Part shown: piece after piece, positions 1 to 9,448 of the stretch | How positions within the stretch are numbered: position 1 is the first letter of the stretch | Layout of the letters: the number at the start of each line of letters is the position of its first letter | Source of the DNA: Sphingomonas sp. HDW15A | Lineage (GTDB): Bacteria; Pseudomonadota; Alphaproteobacteria; Sphingomonadales; Sphingomonadaceae | DNA: 64,000 nucleotides | Direction of reading: 5' to 3' | Assembly: GCF_011301715.1 (NCBI RefSeq) | Contig: NZ_CP049870.1 | Coordinates: 1,364,001 to 1,428,000 of the forward strand | Notes under the pieces: generated by a model | What the model was told of the DNA's origin: nothing | Seen by the model: the letters and a program-made list of their open reading frames with translations, nothing else | The model's database searches: none | Position numbers and translations under genes: made by a program

Positions 1-13
1 GGGATTCAAAGCC

Positions 14-334
14 ATGATGGGTTTCACTTCCGACCAGTGGGTTATCGTCACGCTGGTATTCGTTCTCGGTCTGCTGATCGGCGGCTTCCTGTTCTCCGGC
101 GGGGGCCGCAAATGGAAACATCGCTACAAGGCGGAAGTCGCCCGCCGCGAGGATTTGGAACGCGTGCACAGCGAACGCGAGGCGCATTGGACGGACCAGG
201 AGAAGGAATGGCGCGAGCGGGATTCTCTTCGCGGGGCTGCCCTGAAGGATCGCGAAGGCGACGGCGTTCGCGACAACGGTGATCCGGTAATCGACCGCGA
301 CCGCGACGGGATCGACGACCGTCGCGAAATCTGA
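14..334 (+). CDS. small membrane-anchored protein with Asp-rich tail
   Basis: I do not recognise this 106-residue protein as a named family. Residues about 9-30 form one hydrophobic membrane segment ending in a Gly-rich turn. A charged helical stretch (about 35-75, rich in Glu and Arg) follows. The last 30 residues are Asp-rich, with D-x-D-x-D-G spacing (DREGDGVRD, DRDRDGIDD) like the calcium-binding thrombospondin type 3 / EF-hand-like repeats. Two adjacent ATGs (14 and 17) could start it. It is convergent with glyS. It is probably anchored in the inner membrane; calcium binding is only an inference from the Asp pattern. Confidence 0.6.
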   Translation: MMGFTSDQWVIVTLVFVLGLLIGGFLFSGGGRKWKHRYKAEVARREDLERVHSEREAHWTDQEKEWRERDSLRGAALKDREGDGVRDNGDPVIDRDRDGIDDRREI

Positions 335-370
335 GTAGCGCAGCAGCGTCCGGGGGAGGGTGCGAGCAAC

Positions 371-2404
371 TCAGCCTTCGATCTTGCTGAAATCCGCGAC
401 GGCGTGAACGGCGTCGCGGAAGCGGGCGAGCAGATTGAGTCGACGGGCGCGAACGCCCGCGTCTTCGGCATTGACCGTCACCTTATCGAAAAAGGCGTCG
501 ATCGGCGCGCGCAGCGACGCGAGTGCGGTCATTGCCGAGGTGAAATCCTCGACTTCGATCGCGGCGCGGGCCTTCGGCGCGGCGGCATCCAGCGCGTCGG
601 TTAGCGCCTGCTCTTCCGCTTCCACGCCAGACGCCGAGGCAGCGGATGGGTCCCACTTTTCCTTCTTGAGGATATTCGCGGCGCGCTTGTAACCGGACAG
701 CAGGTTGGTCCCCTCGCTCGTCTCCACGAATGCCTGCAGCGCCGTCACCCGCGCAAGCAGGCGGACGAAATCGTCCTCGCCGCCCAGAGCGAACACAGCG
801 TCGATGAGGTCGTGACGGACACCCGCCTCGCGCTGCTGAACCTTCAAGCGGTCGGCGAAGAATTCCAGCAAGTCGCGCGAATTCAGGTCAGCGCCTTCGT
901 CACCAAGACCTGCCTTCGCAAGCTCAAGCGCATTGCCCAGGCGGATCCGAGTGCCGTTTTCGAGGATGGTCAGGATTGACTGGAGCGCGGCGCGACGCAG
1001 CGCAAACGGATCCTTCGACCCGGTGGGGCGAATGCCGCGTGCAAAGAATGCGCAGAGGGTGTCGAGCCGATCGGCCAGCGCAACCGCAGCCGGGATGCAG
1101 CCTTCGACCGTGGCCGCATATTGCTGCTTGAGCGCCGAAACCACCCCTGGCTTTTCGCCGCCGCGCTCAGCGTAATAGCCGCCCATGACGCCCTGCAGCT
1201 CAGGGAATTCGCCAACCATCCCCGTCGCAAGGTCGGCCTTTGCCAGAAATCCGGCACGCCGCGCCGTCTCAGGGTCGCGCTCCGGAAAATAGCGCTCGGT
1301 CAATCCAGCGGCGAGTGTCGCAACGCGATCTGCCTTGGCACGGAGCGAGCCCATGCCCTCGTAAAACAGCATACCCTCAAGCTTCGGCAGATGATCTTCC
1401 AGCGGGACCTTGAGATCCTGCTCCCAGAAAAAGCGAGCGTCCGAGAGCCGCGCGGCGAGCACGCGGGCGTTGCCGACGCAAATCGCCTCGCCGCCGTCAT
1501 TGGCGTCGATGTTGGCGACGCAGACGAAATTCGGCGCAAGCTTCTCGTCGCCGCCGCGCATGACGAAATACTTCTGGTTGAGGCGGGCGGTGAGCTGGAT
1601 CACCTCCTCGGGAACGTCGAGGAAGCTAGGATCGAACGAGCCCAGCAGAGGCACCGGCCATTCGGTGAGCCCGGCGTTCTCGATGACCAGCCCCTCGTCC
1701 TGCACCAGATAATAGCCGGCATCTTCGGCAAGCTCGTTGGCGCGGCTGCGGACGATCGCCTCGCGCTCTTCCTGATCGACGATGACGTGGCAGGCGCGCA
1801 GCTTTTCGACATAGTCGTGTGCGCCGCCGATGGTGATCGGGCCGGGATGGTGGAAGCGGTGCCCGACGGTCGCGGCGCCGCATGTCACTCCCTCGATCTC
1901 GACAAACACGATGTCTTCGCCAAGCAGTGCGACGATCGAATGGAGCGGGCGAACCCAGCGCAGCGACGCTGTTGAGGCGGACGGCGCACCCCAGCGCATC
2001 GACTTCGGCCAGGGGAAATCGCGGACGATCTGTGCAACGCGGTCGGCCAGGACCTCAGCCGTCGCGCGGCCGGGCCGCTCGATGACAGCGAACCAGGTGC
2101 CGTCGCGGTCCTGAAGCTGATCCTGGGTAAGCCCCGTCTTGCGCAGGAACCCTTCGAGCGCCTGCGGCGGCGCCGACGTCCGCGGTCCCTTCAGTTCCTC
2201 GCTCACTGCGTCCGTGGCGAGCGGCAGCCCGCGCGCGATCAGCGCGAGGCGACGCGGCGTCGAGTATGTAACAATGCCTTCATGGGCGAGGCCGGCGGCC
2301 TGAAGCCCTTCCGCGAACATGCGCGCAAGGTCGTTGCGGGCCTTGGCCTGCATCCGCGCCGGGATTTCCTCGCTGAGGAGCTCAAGCAGAAAATCGGCAC
2401 TCAC
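371..2404 (-). CDS. glyS: glycyl-tRNA synthetase beta subunit
   Basis: This is the large subunit of the bacterial alpha2beta2 glycyl-tRNA synthetase, which charges tRNA-Gly with glycine in the cytoplasm. The 677 residues match the usual length. The N-terminus ([14 protein letters not shown]) is the classic GlyS opening, and the motif [11 protein letters not shown] in the second half is family-typical. The C-terminal region corresponds to the DALR-like anticodon-binding domain. It starts 4 bp inside the end of glyQ (ATGA overlap), so the two subunits are translationally coupled in one operon, the standard arrangement. No truncation is seen. Confidence 0.98.
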   Translation of the reverse strand: MSADFLLELLSEEIPARMQAKARNDLARMFAEGLQAAGLAHEGIVTYSTPRRLALIARGLPLATDAVSEELKGPRTSAPPQALEGFLRKTGLTQDQLQDRDGTWFAVIERPGRATAEVLADRVAQIVRDFPWPKSMRWGAPSASTASLRWVRPLHSIVALLGEDIVFVEIEGVTCGAATVGHRFHHPGPITIGGAHDYVEKLRACHVIVDQEEREAIVRSRANELAEDAGYYLVQDEGLVIENAGLTEWPVPLLGSFDPSFLDVPEEVIQLTARLNQKYFVMRGGDEKLAPNFVCVANIDANDGGEAICVGNARVLAARLSDARFFWEQDLKVPLEDHLPKLEGMLFYEGMGSLRAKADRVATLAAGLTERYFPERDPETARRAGFLAKADLATGMVGEFPELQGVMGGYYAERGGEKPGVVSALKQQYAATVEGCIPAAVALADRLDTLCAFFARGIRPTGSKDPFALRRAALQSILTILENGTRIRLGNALELAKAGLGDEGADLNSRDLLEFFADRLKVQQREAGVRHDLIDAVFALGGEDDFVRLLARVTALQAFVETSEGTNLLSGYKRAANILKKEKWDPSAASASGVEAEEQALTDALDAAAPKARAAIEVEDFTSAMTALASLRAPIDAFFDKVTVNAEDAGVRARRLNLLARFRDAVHAVADFSKIEG

Positions 2405-3258
2405 GCTTCATACCCCTTGTGTGCCATCCAAGCGGCGCAAGCGCCCTTCGCGAGATCGCGGACCCGGCCGATATAGGCCTGACGTTCGGCCACGGAGATG
2501 ACCCCGCGCGCCTGAAGTGTGTTGAACACGTGGCTAGCCTTGATCGCCTGCTCGTAGGCGGCGATCGGAACGCCCGCCTTCAGGCTATTCTCGCACTCCG
2601 CAGCGGCTTTCCTGAAAAGGTCGAACAGCGCGTCGGTATCGGCGACCTCGAAATGCCATTTCGACATCTGCTTTTCGTTTTCGAGGAAGACGTCCCCGTA
2701 GGTCACGCCTTCGTTGTTGAAAGCGAGATCGAAGACATTGTCCTTGCCCTGAATGTACATTGCGAGGCGTTCGAGCCCGTAAGTCAGCTCGCCGGAGACC
2801 GGCTTGCAGTCGAACCCGCCGACCTGCTGGAAATAGGTGAACTGCGTGACTTCCATCCCGTCGCACCACACTTCCCACCCGAGGCCCCAGGCGCCCAGAG
2901 TCGGGCTTTCCCAATCGTCCTCGACGAATCGAATGTCGTGCTTCAGCGGATCGATCCCAATGGCGTCGAGGCTGCCGAGATAGAGCGCCTGAAGGTCGGC
3001 CGGGCTCGGCTTCAGCATCACCTGATACTGGTAGTAATGGCCGAGCCGGTTCGGGTTCTCGCCATAGCGCCCGTCGGTCGGGCGCCGGCAGGGCTGGACG
3101 TAGGCCGCCTTCCAGGGATCCGGGCCAAGCGCGCGGAGAACCGTCGCCGGATGGAACGTCCCTGCCCCCATTTCGAGGTCGTAGGGCTGGAGAATCACGC
3201 AACCCCGGTCGCCCCAATATCGGTGCAAGGTGAGTATCAGGTCCTGGAAGCTCAGCAT
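2401..3258 (-). CDS. glyQ: glycyl-tRNA synthetase alpha subunit
   Basis: This is the catalytic alpha subunit of heterotetrameric glycyl-tRNA synthetase. I chose the ATG at 3258 ([15 protein letters not shown]), giving 285 residues, because it aligns with the usual GlyQ start. A longer open frame reaching 3330 adds 24 residues that do not look conserved. Family motifs are visible: [31 protein letters not shown] and [18 protein letters not shown], all part of the class II aminoacyl-adenylate site. It is first in the glyQ-glyS operon. The upstream intergenic region is shared with a divergent XRE regulator and carries repeated operator-like sites. Confidence 0.98.
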   Translation of the reverse strand: MLSFQDLILTLHRYWGDRGCVILQPYDLEMGAGTFHPATVLRALGPDPWKAAYVQPCRRPTDGRYGENPNRLGHYYQYQVMLKPSPADLQALYLGSLDAIGIDPLKHDIRFVEDDWESPTLGAWGLGWEVWCDGMEVTQFTYFQQVGGFDCKPVSGELTYGLERLAMYIQGKDNVFDLAFNNEGVTYGDVFLENEKQMSKWHFEVADTDALFDLFRKAAAECENSLKAGVPIAAYEQAIKASHVFNTLQARGVISVAERQAYIGRVRDLAKGACAAWMAHKGYEA

Positions 3259-3311
3259 CGTGCCGCGGGCTTTGGCCGATGGACAGGCGTTGGGCAAGCC
3301 ACGGGCACCAA

Positions 3312-3388
3312 TGTCAGGATATGGCGACAATTTGTCAGGTAGTATTGACAGTCAGCATATCATTACGTTATGTCATGTTAACCTGACA
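3312..3388. promoter_or_regulatory. three copies of TGTCA-N8-TGACA operator-like palindrome
   Basis: Three 18-bp sites share the same arms and spacing. They lie at 3312-3329 (TGTCA...CGACA, one arm mismatch), 3333-3350 (TGTCA...TGACA) and 3371-3388 (TGTCATGTTAACCTGACA, palindromic over nearly its full length). They sit between divergent glyQ and the XRE gene. The first two start 21 bp apart (two helical turns) and the third 38 bp further on. A TTGACA at 3345-3350 could be the -35 box of a promoter reading toward the XRE gene. I infer autoregulation by the XRE protein; control of glyQS is also possible. Confidence 0.55.
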
Positions 3389-3410
3389 CGAAATCGGTCG
3401 GAGATGAGGT

Positions 3411-3620
3411 TTGGAAAATCGACTGCGCGTGCTTCGCGCCGAACGCGGATGGAGCCAGGCGGAGCTTGGCGGCCGGATTGGCGTGTCCCGCCAGGCGGTC
3501 AACGCGATCGAGACTGGCAAGCACGATCCGTCGCTTCCCCTCGCCTTCCGACTGGCCCGGCTGTTCGAGCTGAAAATCGAGGAGATCTTCGATGACGGGG
3601 GTGACAATGACCAAGGGTGA
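3411..3620 (+). CDS. small XRE-family helix-turn-helix regulator
   Basis: This 69-residue protein is almost entirely one HTH_3 (Cro/CI-type) domain. Its helix pair reads SQAELGGRIGVSRQAVNAIETGK, and the Pro-Ser-Leu-Pro-Leu-Ala-Phe stretch is typical of the minimal YgzD-like regulators. It has no ligand or dimerisation domain beyond the HTH core. The start is a TTG with a GGAG about 8 bases upstream; no ATG fits better. It overlaps the next gene, which encodes a membrane protein. Small XRE plus membrane protein is a common two-gene arrangement. It probably represses its own promoter through the three palindromes upstream. Confidence 0.85.
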   Translation: MENRLRVLRAERGWSQAELGGRIGVSRQAVNAIETGKHDPSLPLAFRLARLFELKIEEIFDDGGDNDQG

Positions 3621-4037
3621 AGGCGAACTTTTGGAAAACCGCAGCCGCCGCAAGTTCTGGCGTGTCGTCGGCTTCATTACCGTCGCCGGGATGATCGTCG
3701 GCGCGGTGACCGGTTTCTTCGGCGGAATTAACGACGTCCCGATCGAGGAGGTGTTCACAACAATTCCCGATTGGGGCGTGATTGCCCTGCTCGCCTTCGC
3801 CCTGATGACTTTCACCTGGGCTGCTGGGCATTTATGAAGACGATCGACGAGGTCGAACTAGCAGATAATCTGTGGGGTTCGACCGTGAGCTATTACGCCT
3901 ACGCGGTACTGTTTCCGTCCTGGTGGGTGCTCGGCCGGGCGGACATTACGCCTGAACCCAACCACTGGATCATTTTCTTTGTCTCACTGGCCGCTGGAAT
4001 GGCGGTCTACGGCTATCGCAAGTGGCGAGCGCGATGA
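3592..4037 (+). CDS. small integral membrane protein, apparent frameshift near 3826
   Basis: Two overlapping frames together look like one 148-residue, four-helix membrane protein of unknown function. The first (3592-3837, 81 aa) has two helices and ends ...TWAAGHL. The second continues from 3834 with an acidic linker (KTIDEVELADN) and two more helices, ending YRKWRAR. Adding one G to GGG at 3826-3828 fuses them into ...WAAGAFMKTIDEVELADN. Alternatively they are two genes coupled through ATGA at 3834-3837. I favour the fusion because nine other genes here show the same defect. The start has GAGGAG 6 bases upstream. It overlaps the XRE gene by 29 bp, so they share an operon. Confidence 0.6.
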
Positions 4038-4087
4038 GCTTGGAAGTCAGCCATCATTCACAACAACGAGCGCTTTCTAGGGGAGTC

Positions 4088-4990
4088 ATGACCATGCGTT
4101 TTCTTCGTTCGCTTACCGCATCCGCAGCCGCGCTGCTGATCGCCCAGCCAGCTTTGGCCCAGGCCAAGCCTGACCTCGACCCGGCCGTCTGGCTGGTCAA
4201 GGACGCGGACACGACCATTTACCTGTTCGGCACCGTTCACGCCCTCGACGGCAAGGGCGACTGGTTCAACGACGAAGTGAAGGCGTCGTTCGACGCTTCG
4301 CAGGAACTGGTACTGGAAATCATCACCCCGGAAGACCCGGCGGCGGTCGCGCCGCTAGTCAAGAAGCACGGCATCGACACCAGCGGCAAAACGCTGACGT
4401 CGAAGCTTTCGCCGAAGCACCAGGCGATCATGGCCGAGCGCCTGAAGACGTTGGGAATGCCGGCCAATGCGCTCGACATGTTCCGCCCCTTCTTCGCGGC
4501 GATGACCCTGACCGTGATCGACATGCAGGCGATGGGCATTGACCCGAACAGCGGCGCTGAAAAGGTGCTGACCAAGGCGGCCAAGGACCGCAAGATCACC
4601 ATCGGCGAGGTCGAATCGATGGAGCAGCAGATGATGATGCTGAACGCACTCGACGAAAAGGAGCAGGTCCGCCTGCTCGAAAAGACGCTGGAGGAATCGA
4701 CCGAGGCCAAGGAAACGCTGGGCAAGATGATCGCAGCCTGGGGCAAGGGCGACGCCGAGGGCGTGGCGTCGGTCCTCAACGAAACCAGCAAGGAGAGTCC
4801 GGCGCTCTACAAGTTGCTGCTGACGGACCGAAACAAGGCCTGGGCCGAGTGGGTCGACAACCGCCTCGACAAGCCGGGAACGGTATTCATGGCGGTGGGC
4901 GCCGGCCACCTCGCCGGACCGGACAGCGTTCAGCGCTTCCTTAAGGATCGCGGGATCGCCAGCAGCCGGATTTCCGCACCAGCCAATTGA
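4088..4990 (+). CDS. TraB/GumN-family secreted protein
   Basis: This 300-residue protein is exported. A signal peptide (RFLRSLTASAAALLIAQPALAQA) is followed by the TraB/GumN domain (COG3735). Family hallmarks are present: the N-terminal IYLFGTVHALDG motif and the C-terminal FMAVGAGHLAGPDSVQ motif, whose conserved His and Glu residues are thought to form a TIKI-type metalloprotease-like site. I chose the ATG at 4088, which has AGGGGAG just upstream; an in-frame ATG at 4094 is also possible. A second family member follows 200 bp downstream. Family biochemistry in bacteria is poorly known, so the substrate is unknown. Confidence 0.88.
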   Translation: MTMRFLRSLTASAAALLIAQPALAQAKPDLDPAVWLVKDADTTIYLFGTVHALDGKGDWFNDEVKASFDASQELVLEIITPEDPAAVAPLVKKHGIDTSGKTLTSKLSPKHQAIMAERLKTLGMPANALDMFRPFFAAMTLTVIDMQAMGIDPNSGAEKVLTKAAKDRKITIGEVESMEQQMMMLNALDEKEQVRLLEKTLEESTEAKETLGKMIAAWGKGDAEGVASVLNETSKESPALYKLLLTDRNKAWAEWVDNRLDKPGTVFMAVGAGHLAGPDSVQRFLKDRGIASSRISAPAN

Positions 4991-5016
4991 TCGAATTGTC
5001 TACGGTCAAAAGCGAG

Positions 5017-5044
5017 CGGCGCGTCCTAAAGGGGCGCGCCGTTT
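5017..5044 (+). terminator. intrinsic terminator after first TraB/GumN gene
   Basis: Ten-base-pair GC stem (CGGCGCGTCC at 5017-5026, GGGCGCGCCG at 5032-5041, one G-T pair) with a 5-base loop, then a short TTT tract. It lies 27 bp after the stop codon. The remaining DNA up to 5197 shows no gene. Confidence 0.6.
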
Positions 5045-5196
5045 GTCCATCTGAGTGGCGCAATGGCCACGCCCTACCAACAAATGCCGATAGCCGCCTC
5101 GGCTCATCGCATTCATCACATGTTTAACCCGTTGATTACCTTGACTGGAGCATAAGGTCTGTCAGTTTCGGCAAGGCATCAACCCGGGGGGATGAG

Positions 5197-6074
5197 ATGC
5201 TTCAAAGGCTGAGTTTCCTCAAGGGCCCAAGGGCCCGTCGACAGATCGGCGGCCTCGCCTTCGCGGGCTACTTGCTAGCGCGGCGCCCCTCCTGGCGCGG
5301 CCCGCCTTGCCCGATCCCGCAGCGTCGCGGCCAGCAGCAGGCCCGGCGATGTGGGCGATCAGTGATGAGGACACGACCATCTTCCTATTCGGAACCTTTC
5401 ACGCGCTCGATCGCGACACAGGCTGGTTCAGCAACATCGTCCGCGCTGCCTTCGATCACTCCGAGGAGCTGGTGCTGGAAACAATCGTGCCGAGCGACCC
5501 GGCCGAACTGTTCGCCTCCCTGAGCCGACAGTCGCTGACGGGTGAAGCGAAAGCCGGCCAGCCGGTCATCGCGACGAGCCGGCCGAACTCCGGCTTCGTC
5601 GAGACCTCGACCCAGGCCATGTCCGCCGGAAGGTCGGTGGGCATGAGCGTCGATCATGGCGCCGACTCCGTTCTTCGCCGCGAAGCCGAGTCGGAGGGAA
5701 AGCGAATCGGCGGCCTGGAGAGTTTCGACTTCCAGTTGGCGATGTTCTCGTCCCTGCCCTCGCCGCCCCAAACCGCTGACGCGGGAGGCAACGGGAGCGA
5801 TATGGCCGCCGCGATGCAGACCATGAAAATGGCCTGGAAACGCGGGGATTCCTCCCAGATCGCTGCCGTACTGGGAACGATGGAGCAGCAGTCGCCGGAA
5901 ACTTATCGCCGCCTTTTCGCCGAGCGCAACACGCGCTGGGCGGAATGGGTCGCGCGGCGCATGGAGCGCCCGGGCGTGGTGTTCGTCGCCGTCGGATCGG
6001 GTCACCTCATAGGCCGCGACAGTGTGCAGCAGCGCCTGACCGAACGCGGGTACCAGCCGGTCCGCGTCAGCTAG
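5197..6074 (+). CDS. second TraB/GumN-family secreted protein, apparent frameshift near 5265
   Basis: The TraB/GumN core is open from 5307 to 6074 (AMWAISDEDTTIFLFGTFHAL ... FVAVGSGHLIGRDSVQ), but in that frame only a TTG start without a signal peptide is available. The ATG at 5197 begins a signal-peptide-like sequence with paired Arg (RARRQIGGLAFAG) in the other frame. Adding one G to GGG at 5265-5267 joins them into a 292-residue preprotein whose hydrophobic run ends LLASAAPLLARPA. It is a tandem paralogue of the gene ending at 4990. Its middle region is shorter and more divergent. A sequencing error is likely; a decaying paralogue is the alternative. Confidence 0.75.
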
Positions 6075-6192
6075 AAGGACGAACCCCCACTGCCAACTTG
6101 CTTCCACGGCACGCTTTCCCTATAGGCGCGCGCAGCCCGGCCGTGATCATCCCTGGAGGCGTGGCGGGCGTAACCGATAAAGGAAACGTGAA

Positions 6193-6879
6193 ATGAGCGA
6201 ACAGCTGACGCTGCCCGCCGAAGCGCGCGACCGGGCTGGCAAGGGAGCCTCCCGTGCACTGCGCCGCGAAGGCCGGGTCCCCGCCGTGATCTACGGCGAC
6301 AAGAAGCAGGCCCTCTCCGTCCATGTGGAGGAGAAGCTGCTGAACAAGATGCTGCAGACGGGGCACTTCATGAACACCGTCGTCATGATCGACGCCGGCG
6401 GAAAAACCCACCGGACGCTGCCGAAGGACGTACAGTTTCACCCGGTCACCAGCCGCCCGATCCATGTCGACTTCCTGCGAATCGGCGAGCACAGCACTGT
6501 CACCGTCGCGATCCCGGTGCGCTTCGACAACGAAGAAGCATCGCCGGGCCTGAAGCGCGGCGGCGTGCTCAACGTCGTCCAGCACGACATCGAGCTGGTG
6601 TGCGACGCCTCTCACATCCCGGATGAGATCCACGTCGATCTCACCGGTCTCGATATCGGGGACTCGATCCACATCAGCCAGGTGACCCTGCCCAAGGGCG
6701 CCAAGCCGGCGATCGACGACCGCGACTTCACCGTCGCCACCCTCGTCGCCCCGTCGGCGATGAAGTCGGAAGAAACCGAAGCGGCGGAAGCCGGCGAAGT
6801 CCCGACCGTTGGCGAAGAAGACACCGACGCTGGCGAAGGCGAAGCCAGCAGCGAGAGCGAAGGCGGCGAGGAGGCCTAA
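6193..6879 (+). CDS. rplY: 50S ribosomal protein L25 (Ctc form)
   Basis: This ribosomal protein binds 5S rRNA. The 228 residues comprise the N-terminal L25 beta-barrel ([26 protein letters not shown] is the signature, residues about 9-35), the extra C-terminal beta domain of the Ctc/TL5 form (about 100-190), and an acidic Glu-rich tail. Such tails are common in alphaproteobacterial L25. GGAAACG lies before the ATG. It is followed by an intrinsic terminator and then pth. The rplY-pth pairing is conserved in many bacteria, which supports both calls. Confidence 0.97.
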   Translation: MSEQLTLPAEARDRAGKGASRALRREGRVPAVIYGDKKQALSVHVEEKLLNKMLQTGHFMNTVVMIDAGGKTHRTLPKDVQFHPVTSRPIHVDFLRIGEHSTVTVAIPVRFDNEEASPGLKRGGVLNVVQHDIELVCDASHIPDEIHVDLTGLDIGDSIHISQVTLPKGAKPAIDDRDFTVATLVAPSAMKSEETEAAEAGEVPTVGEEDTDAGEGEASSESEGGEEA

Positions 6880-6909
6880 GCGCACTCCCGCACCTTCGAG
6901 GGCAAGAGC

Positions 6910-6939
6910 GCCCGTCCCGATTGCGGGGCGGGCGTTTTT
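6910..6939 (+). terminator. intrinsic terminator between rplY and pth
   Basis: Stem GCCCGTCCCG (6910-6919) pairs with CGGGGCGGGC (6924-6933, one G-T pair) across a 4-base loop and is followed by GTTTTT. It probably attenuates transcription from rplY into pth. Confidence 0.8.
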
Positions 6940-6957
6940 GTTGAAGGTACGCTCACC

Positions 6958-7526
6958 ATGCAAATCTGGGTCGGCCTTGGAAATCCCGGCGCGCAGTATG
7001 CGCTGCACCGACACAATGTCGGCTTCATGGCGGCCGACATCATCGCCGAGGTGCACGGCTTCGGCTCGTGGACGAAGAAGTTTCGCAGCTTGATTTCAGA
7101 AGGTCGGATCGGCGGGCAAAAGATCCTACTGGTGAAACCACAGACCTACATGAATGACAGCGGCGACGCGGTTCAGCAGGCGCTTCGCTTCCACAAGCTG
7201 AGTGTGGATTCGCTCACCGTTTTCCACGATGAGCTCGATCTCGCGCCCATGAAGGTCAAGGTGCGCACCGGCGGGGGCTGGCGGGACATAACGGCCTCCG
7301 CTCGATCAACGCATCGCTCGGTCCGGAGTTTCGGCGCGTGCGGATCGGCATCGGTCACCCGGGAAACAAGGCGCTCGTCACCAACTATGTGCTGGGCAAC
7401 TACGCCAAGAGCGAGATCGAAGCTCTGTCCGATATGCTGGGCGCCATCGCCGCGGAGGCGGAGTGCTTGGCAATTGGCGACGACGTGCGCTTCATGAGCG
7501 ACGTTGCACTGAGGCAGCAACAATGA
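6958..7526 (+). CDS. pth: peptidyl-tRNA hydrolase, apparent frameshift at 7273-7277
   Basis: This essential enzyme frees tRNA from peptidyl-tRNAs dropped by ribosomes. The first part matches Pth: [20 protein letters not shown] holds the catalytic His, and [13 protein letters not shown] and HDELDL are family motifs. The reading frame then breaks just after KVRTGGG and resumes one frame over as ...[22 protein letters not shown]. Adding one G to the GGGGG at 7273-7277 restores the conserved [12 protein letters not shown] and a normal 189-residue enzyme. Because the gene is essential, a base-call error is more likely than a real mutation. Its repaired stop overlaps the next ATG (ATGA, 7523-7526). 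Confidence 0.93.
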
Positions 7527-8110
7527 GGCATTTGTTCGCTACGCCGCTCTACGAAGATTGTCTGGCGGATGAGGCGCTGCTCGCGGAGCTCGCACATTCC
7601 ATCCGCAGCCTCGCCGAGGACGACGAGGCGGGGAAGCGCTGGAGCCGCGAACACGCCTACAAGGGCTACACCAGCTACGCATCGCTCGACGATTTGCCGA
7701 GCAGAGACCCGGCCTTCGCGGACCTTAAGCGCGCGCTCAACCGTCACGCTGCCGCCTTCGCCAAGGCGCTGGGTTGGGCGGTGAAGCCGAAGCTCGACAG
7801 CCTGTGGGTCAACATGCTGAGGGGCGACGGGCATCATGGCGCCCACATCCACCCGCACGCGATTCTGAGCGGCACGCTTTATGTCGAAACACCGAAGGGC
7901 AGCGGCCCAATCCGCTTCGAGGACCCGCGCCTTCCGATGATGATGGCGGCGCCGATGCGTGTCCCGGATGCGCCGGAGCAGCTCCGGCAGTTCGTTGATG
8001 TCGAGCCAGAGCCGGGCCTGCTTCTGATGTGGGAAAGCTGGCTGAGGCACGAGGTGAGACCGGGCAAGGGCCGTGGCGAGCGGCTGAGCGTCAGCTTCAA
8101 TTTCGCGTAA
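7523..8110 (+). CDS. putative 2OG-Fe(II) oxygenase (TIGR02466 type)
   Basis: This 195-residue protein resembles the TIGR02466 family of putative 2-oxoglutarate/Fe(II) oxygenases. [18 protein letters not shown] contains candidate iron-binding His residues, and a distal His-x(n)-Arg segment (WLRHEVRPG...RLSVSFN) matches the jelly-roll C-terminus with its 2-oxoglutarate-binding Arg. The start ATG at 7523 overlaps the repaired stop of pth; a longer open frame from 7463 runs inside pth and is not needed. Its substrate is unknown. The last 14 bp overlap the end of the convergent DUF1971 gene. Confidence 0.82.
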   Translation: MRHLFATPLYEDCLADEALLAELAHSIRSLAEDDEAGKRWSREHAYKGYTSYASLDDLPSRDPAFADLKRALNRHAAAFAKALGWAVKPKLDSLWVNMLRGDGHHGAHIHPHAILSGTLYVETPKGSGPIRFEDPRLPMMMAAPMRVPDAPEQLRQFVDVEPEPGLLLMWESWLRHEVRPGKGRGERLSVSFNFA

Positions 8111-8372
8111 GCGCGGGCTGTTCAGAGTAGAATTCGACCTGCATTCGCATCGGGCCGACCGGCTCCACCCAGTGAGTCTCCTGTGGGGCGATGAGGCCCG
8201 GCGAGTCCGCGCTCAGTTCCTGGGTCAGGCGACCGGGAAGGTGCAGCAGCAGCTTCCCTTCAAGCACCCGGACGATGCCCCACGCACCCGCCTTTGTGCG
8301 ATGCTCCCGCCGCAACGCGTCAGGCAAAGACTGGGCGTCGAAGATTGGAGTGGTTCGATAAGGCTTCGTCAT
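8097..8372 (-). CDS. DUF1971 / YeaR-TehB-like cupin protein
   Basis: The 91-residue protein has the DUF1971 fold: a short cupin-like domain (residues about 25-85: [16 protein letters not shown] ... [17 protein letters not shown] ... MQVEFY) like E. coli YeaR and the N-terminal part of some tellurite-resistance TehB proteins. E. coli yeaR is induced by nitrate and nitric oxide under NsrR and NarL. Here it is the last gene of the putative NO-response operon, overlapping the alternative oxidase gene by 4 bp. Its biochemical role is not established. Function within the NO response is inferred from context. Confidence 0.83.
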   Translation of the reverse strand: MTKPYRTTPIFDAQSLPDALRREHRTKAGAWGIVRVLEGKLLLHLPGRLTQELSADSPGLIAPQETHWVEPVGPMRMQVEFYSEQPALTRN

Positions 8373-9055
8373 GCCGCCAGCCGGATTCCGCTTTGATGCG
8401 GCGGCGACGGCGCGATCCGCTCCTGATCGACCGGAAGCCCGGCGAGCTCGTTGGCGAAGCCGTGATTGACGTCGCGGTGGTGCGCCTCATCAGCCCGAAC
8501 GACGAGCACCACGTCGCGCAGGGTCGCACCGTCAGGCAGGCCCCAGTAGCGCCGGGCGATTTCCGGTGCGGGCACGTTGGGCGAGCGGCCTTCGTCGATT
8601 TCCTTCAAATATAGAGTGTAGCTGAGCACCGCTTCCTCCTCAAAATAGCCGACGACACGGTGGGCGGTGCGGGCGCTCACGAGGTAGAGCGCGAAGAAGG
8701 CGACATAGAAAACCCATTGAACAGCGAGGATCACGAAACGCTCGAACACGCTTGGCTTGGCGACCTCGATGAACGTCATGAGATGCATCCGCTCATTTTC
8801 CGCTTCGTCCATCAGAGTACGGATCCAGCCCTTGTCGTCGCACATTCGGCGGAGGCATTGGAGGTGGTTGATGGTGGCGCCGACCATACCCGGGACCGCC
8901 GCGACCGTTTCGAGCACGATCGCGCGGTGCCCGTAACGCTTGGCGAAGAACGTGTCCGCGCAGAAACGCAGGGTCTTGGTGAAGCCGTAAGCGATACGGT
9001 CCGAAGCGCCCTTGGGCCGATGATGAACGCTGGAATCAACAAACGGGGCAGACAT
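8369..9055 (-). CDS. aox: alternative oxidase (cyanide-insensitive ubiquinol oxidase)
   Basis: This 228-residue di-iron protein oxidises ubiquinol directly with O2 without pumping protons. All four signature stretches are visible: [33 protein letters not shown] and [12 protein letters not shown], supplying the Glu and His iron ligands. A hydrophobic region ([19 protein letters not shown]) gives interfacial membrane binding. GAGGAG precedes the ATG. Alternative oxidase resists nitric oxide and cyanide, which inhibit haem-copper oxidases. Here it follows a globin gene and lies near a divergent nsrR, so NO-triggered expression is a reasonable inference; Vibrio fischeri aox is controlled by NsrR in this way. 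Confidence 0.95.
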   Translation of the reverse strand: MSAPFVDSSVHHRPKGASDRIAYGFTKTLRFCADTFFAKRYGHRAIVLETVAAVPGMVGATINHLQCLRRMCDDKGWIRTLMDEAENERMHLMTFIEVAKPSVFERFVILAVQWVFYVAFFALYLVSARTAHRVVGYFEEEAVLSYTLYLKEIDEGRSPNVPAPEIARRYWGLPDGATLRDVVLVVRADEAHHRDVNHGFANELAGLPVDQERIAPSPPHQSGIRLAA

Positions 9056-9067
9056 CTGACAACTCCT

Positions 9068-9448
9068 CTATGCGGCGGCGGCGGCGCGGGGTTCGGGCTT
9101 GAAGAACAGGCCGAGTTGCAGGCTCTCGGAAATACGCTCGGCCTTTGCGATGACGGCAGCCGCTTCGTCCGGATGAAGCTCTTCGCGGGCCGTGCACTTC
9201 CAGATCGCAATCCACCGCTCGAACATTCGCGGCTCGATCGACGCGACATGGCGCAGGTGCGCGGCCATCGGGCTGCCCTTGTAGCGGCCGCTGCAGTTCA
9301 TGACGGAAGACCAGAACGCGCCAAGCTTTCGAAGGTGCTCGGGCCAGTCCTGAACGGCCGAATTGAACAGCGGGCCGATCGACTCGTCGGAGCGAACCTT
9401 CGCGTAAAAGCGGCCAACGAGCCGCTGGAGATCATCGTCCGCAATCAT
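9068..9448 (-). CDS. group III truncated haemoglobin
   Basis: The 126-residue sequence matches the TrHb3 (group III) truncated globins. Features are LVGRFYAKVRSDESIGPLF, WPEHLRKLGAFWSSVM, GRYKGSPMAAH and the following region with the proximal His candidate (HLRHV), then FERWIAIWKCT. Related Campylobacter Ctb is induced by NO via a dedicated regulator and affects respiration under low oxygen. Here the gene overlaps the upstream membrane gene by 4 bp (ATGA) and precedes the alternative oxidase by 12 bp, so all are co-translated. A role in binding or detoxifying NO or O2 is inferred. Confidence 0.92.
   Translation of the reverse strand: MIADDDLQRLVGRFYAKVRSDESIGPLFNSAVQDWPEHLRKLGAFWSSVMNCSGRYKGSPMAAHLRHVASIEPRMFERWIAIWKCTAREELHPDEAAAVIAKAERISESLQLGLFFKPEPRAAAAA

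Noticed and set aside
1121..1975. 284-codon open frame on the plus strand opposite glyS
   Set aside because: Shadow of glyS: high-GC antisense frames stay open; no motif, no ribosome binding site, and glyS is complete over the same bases.
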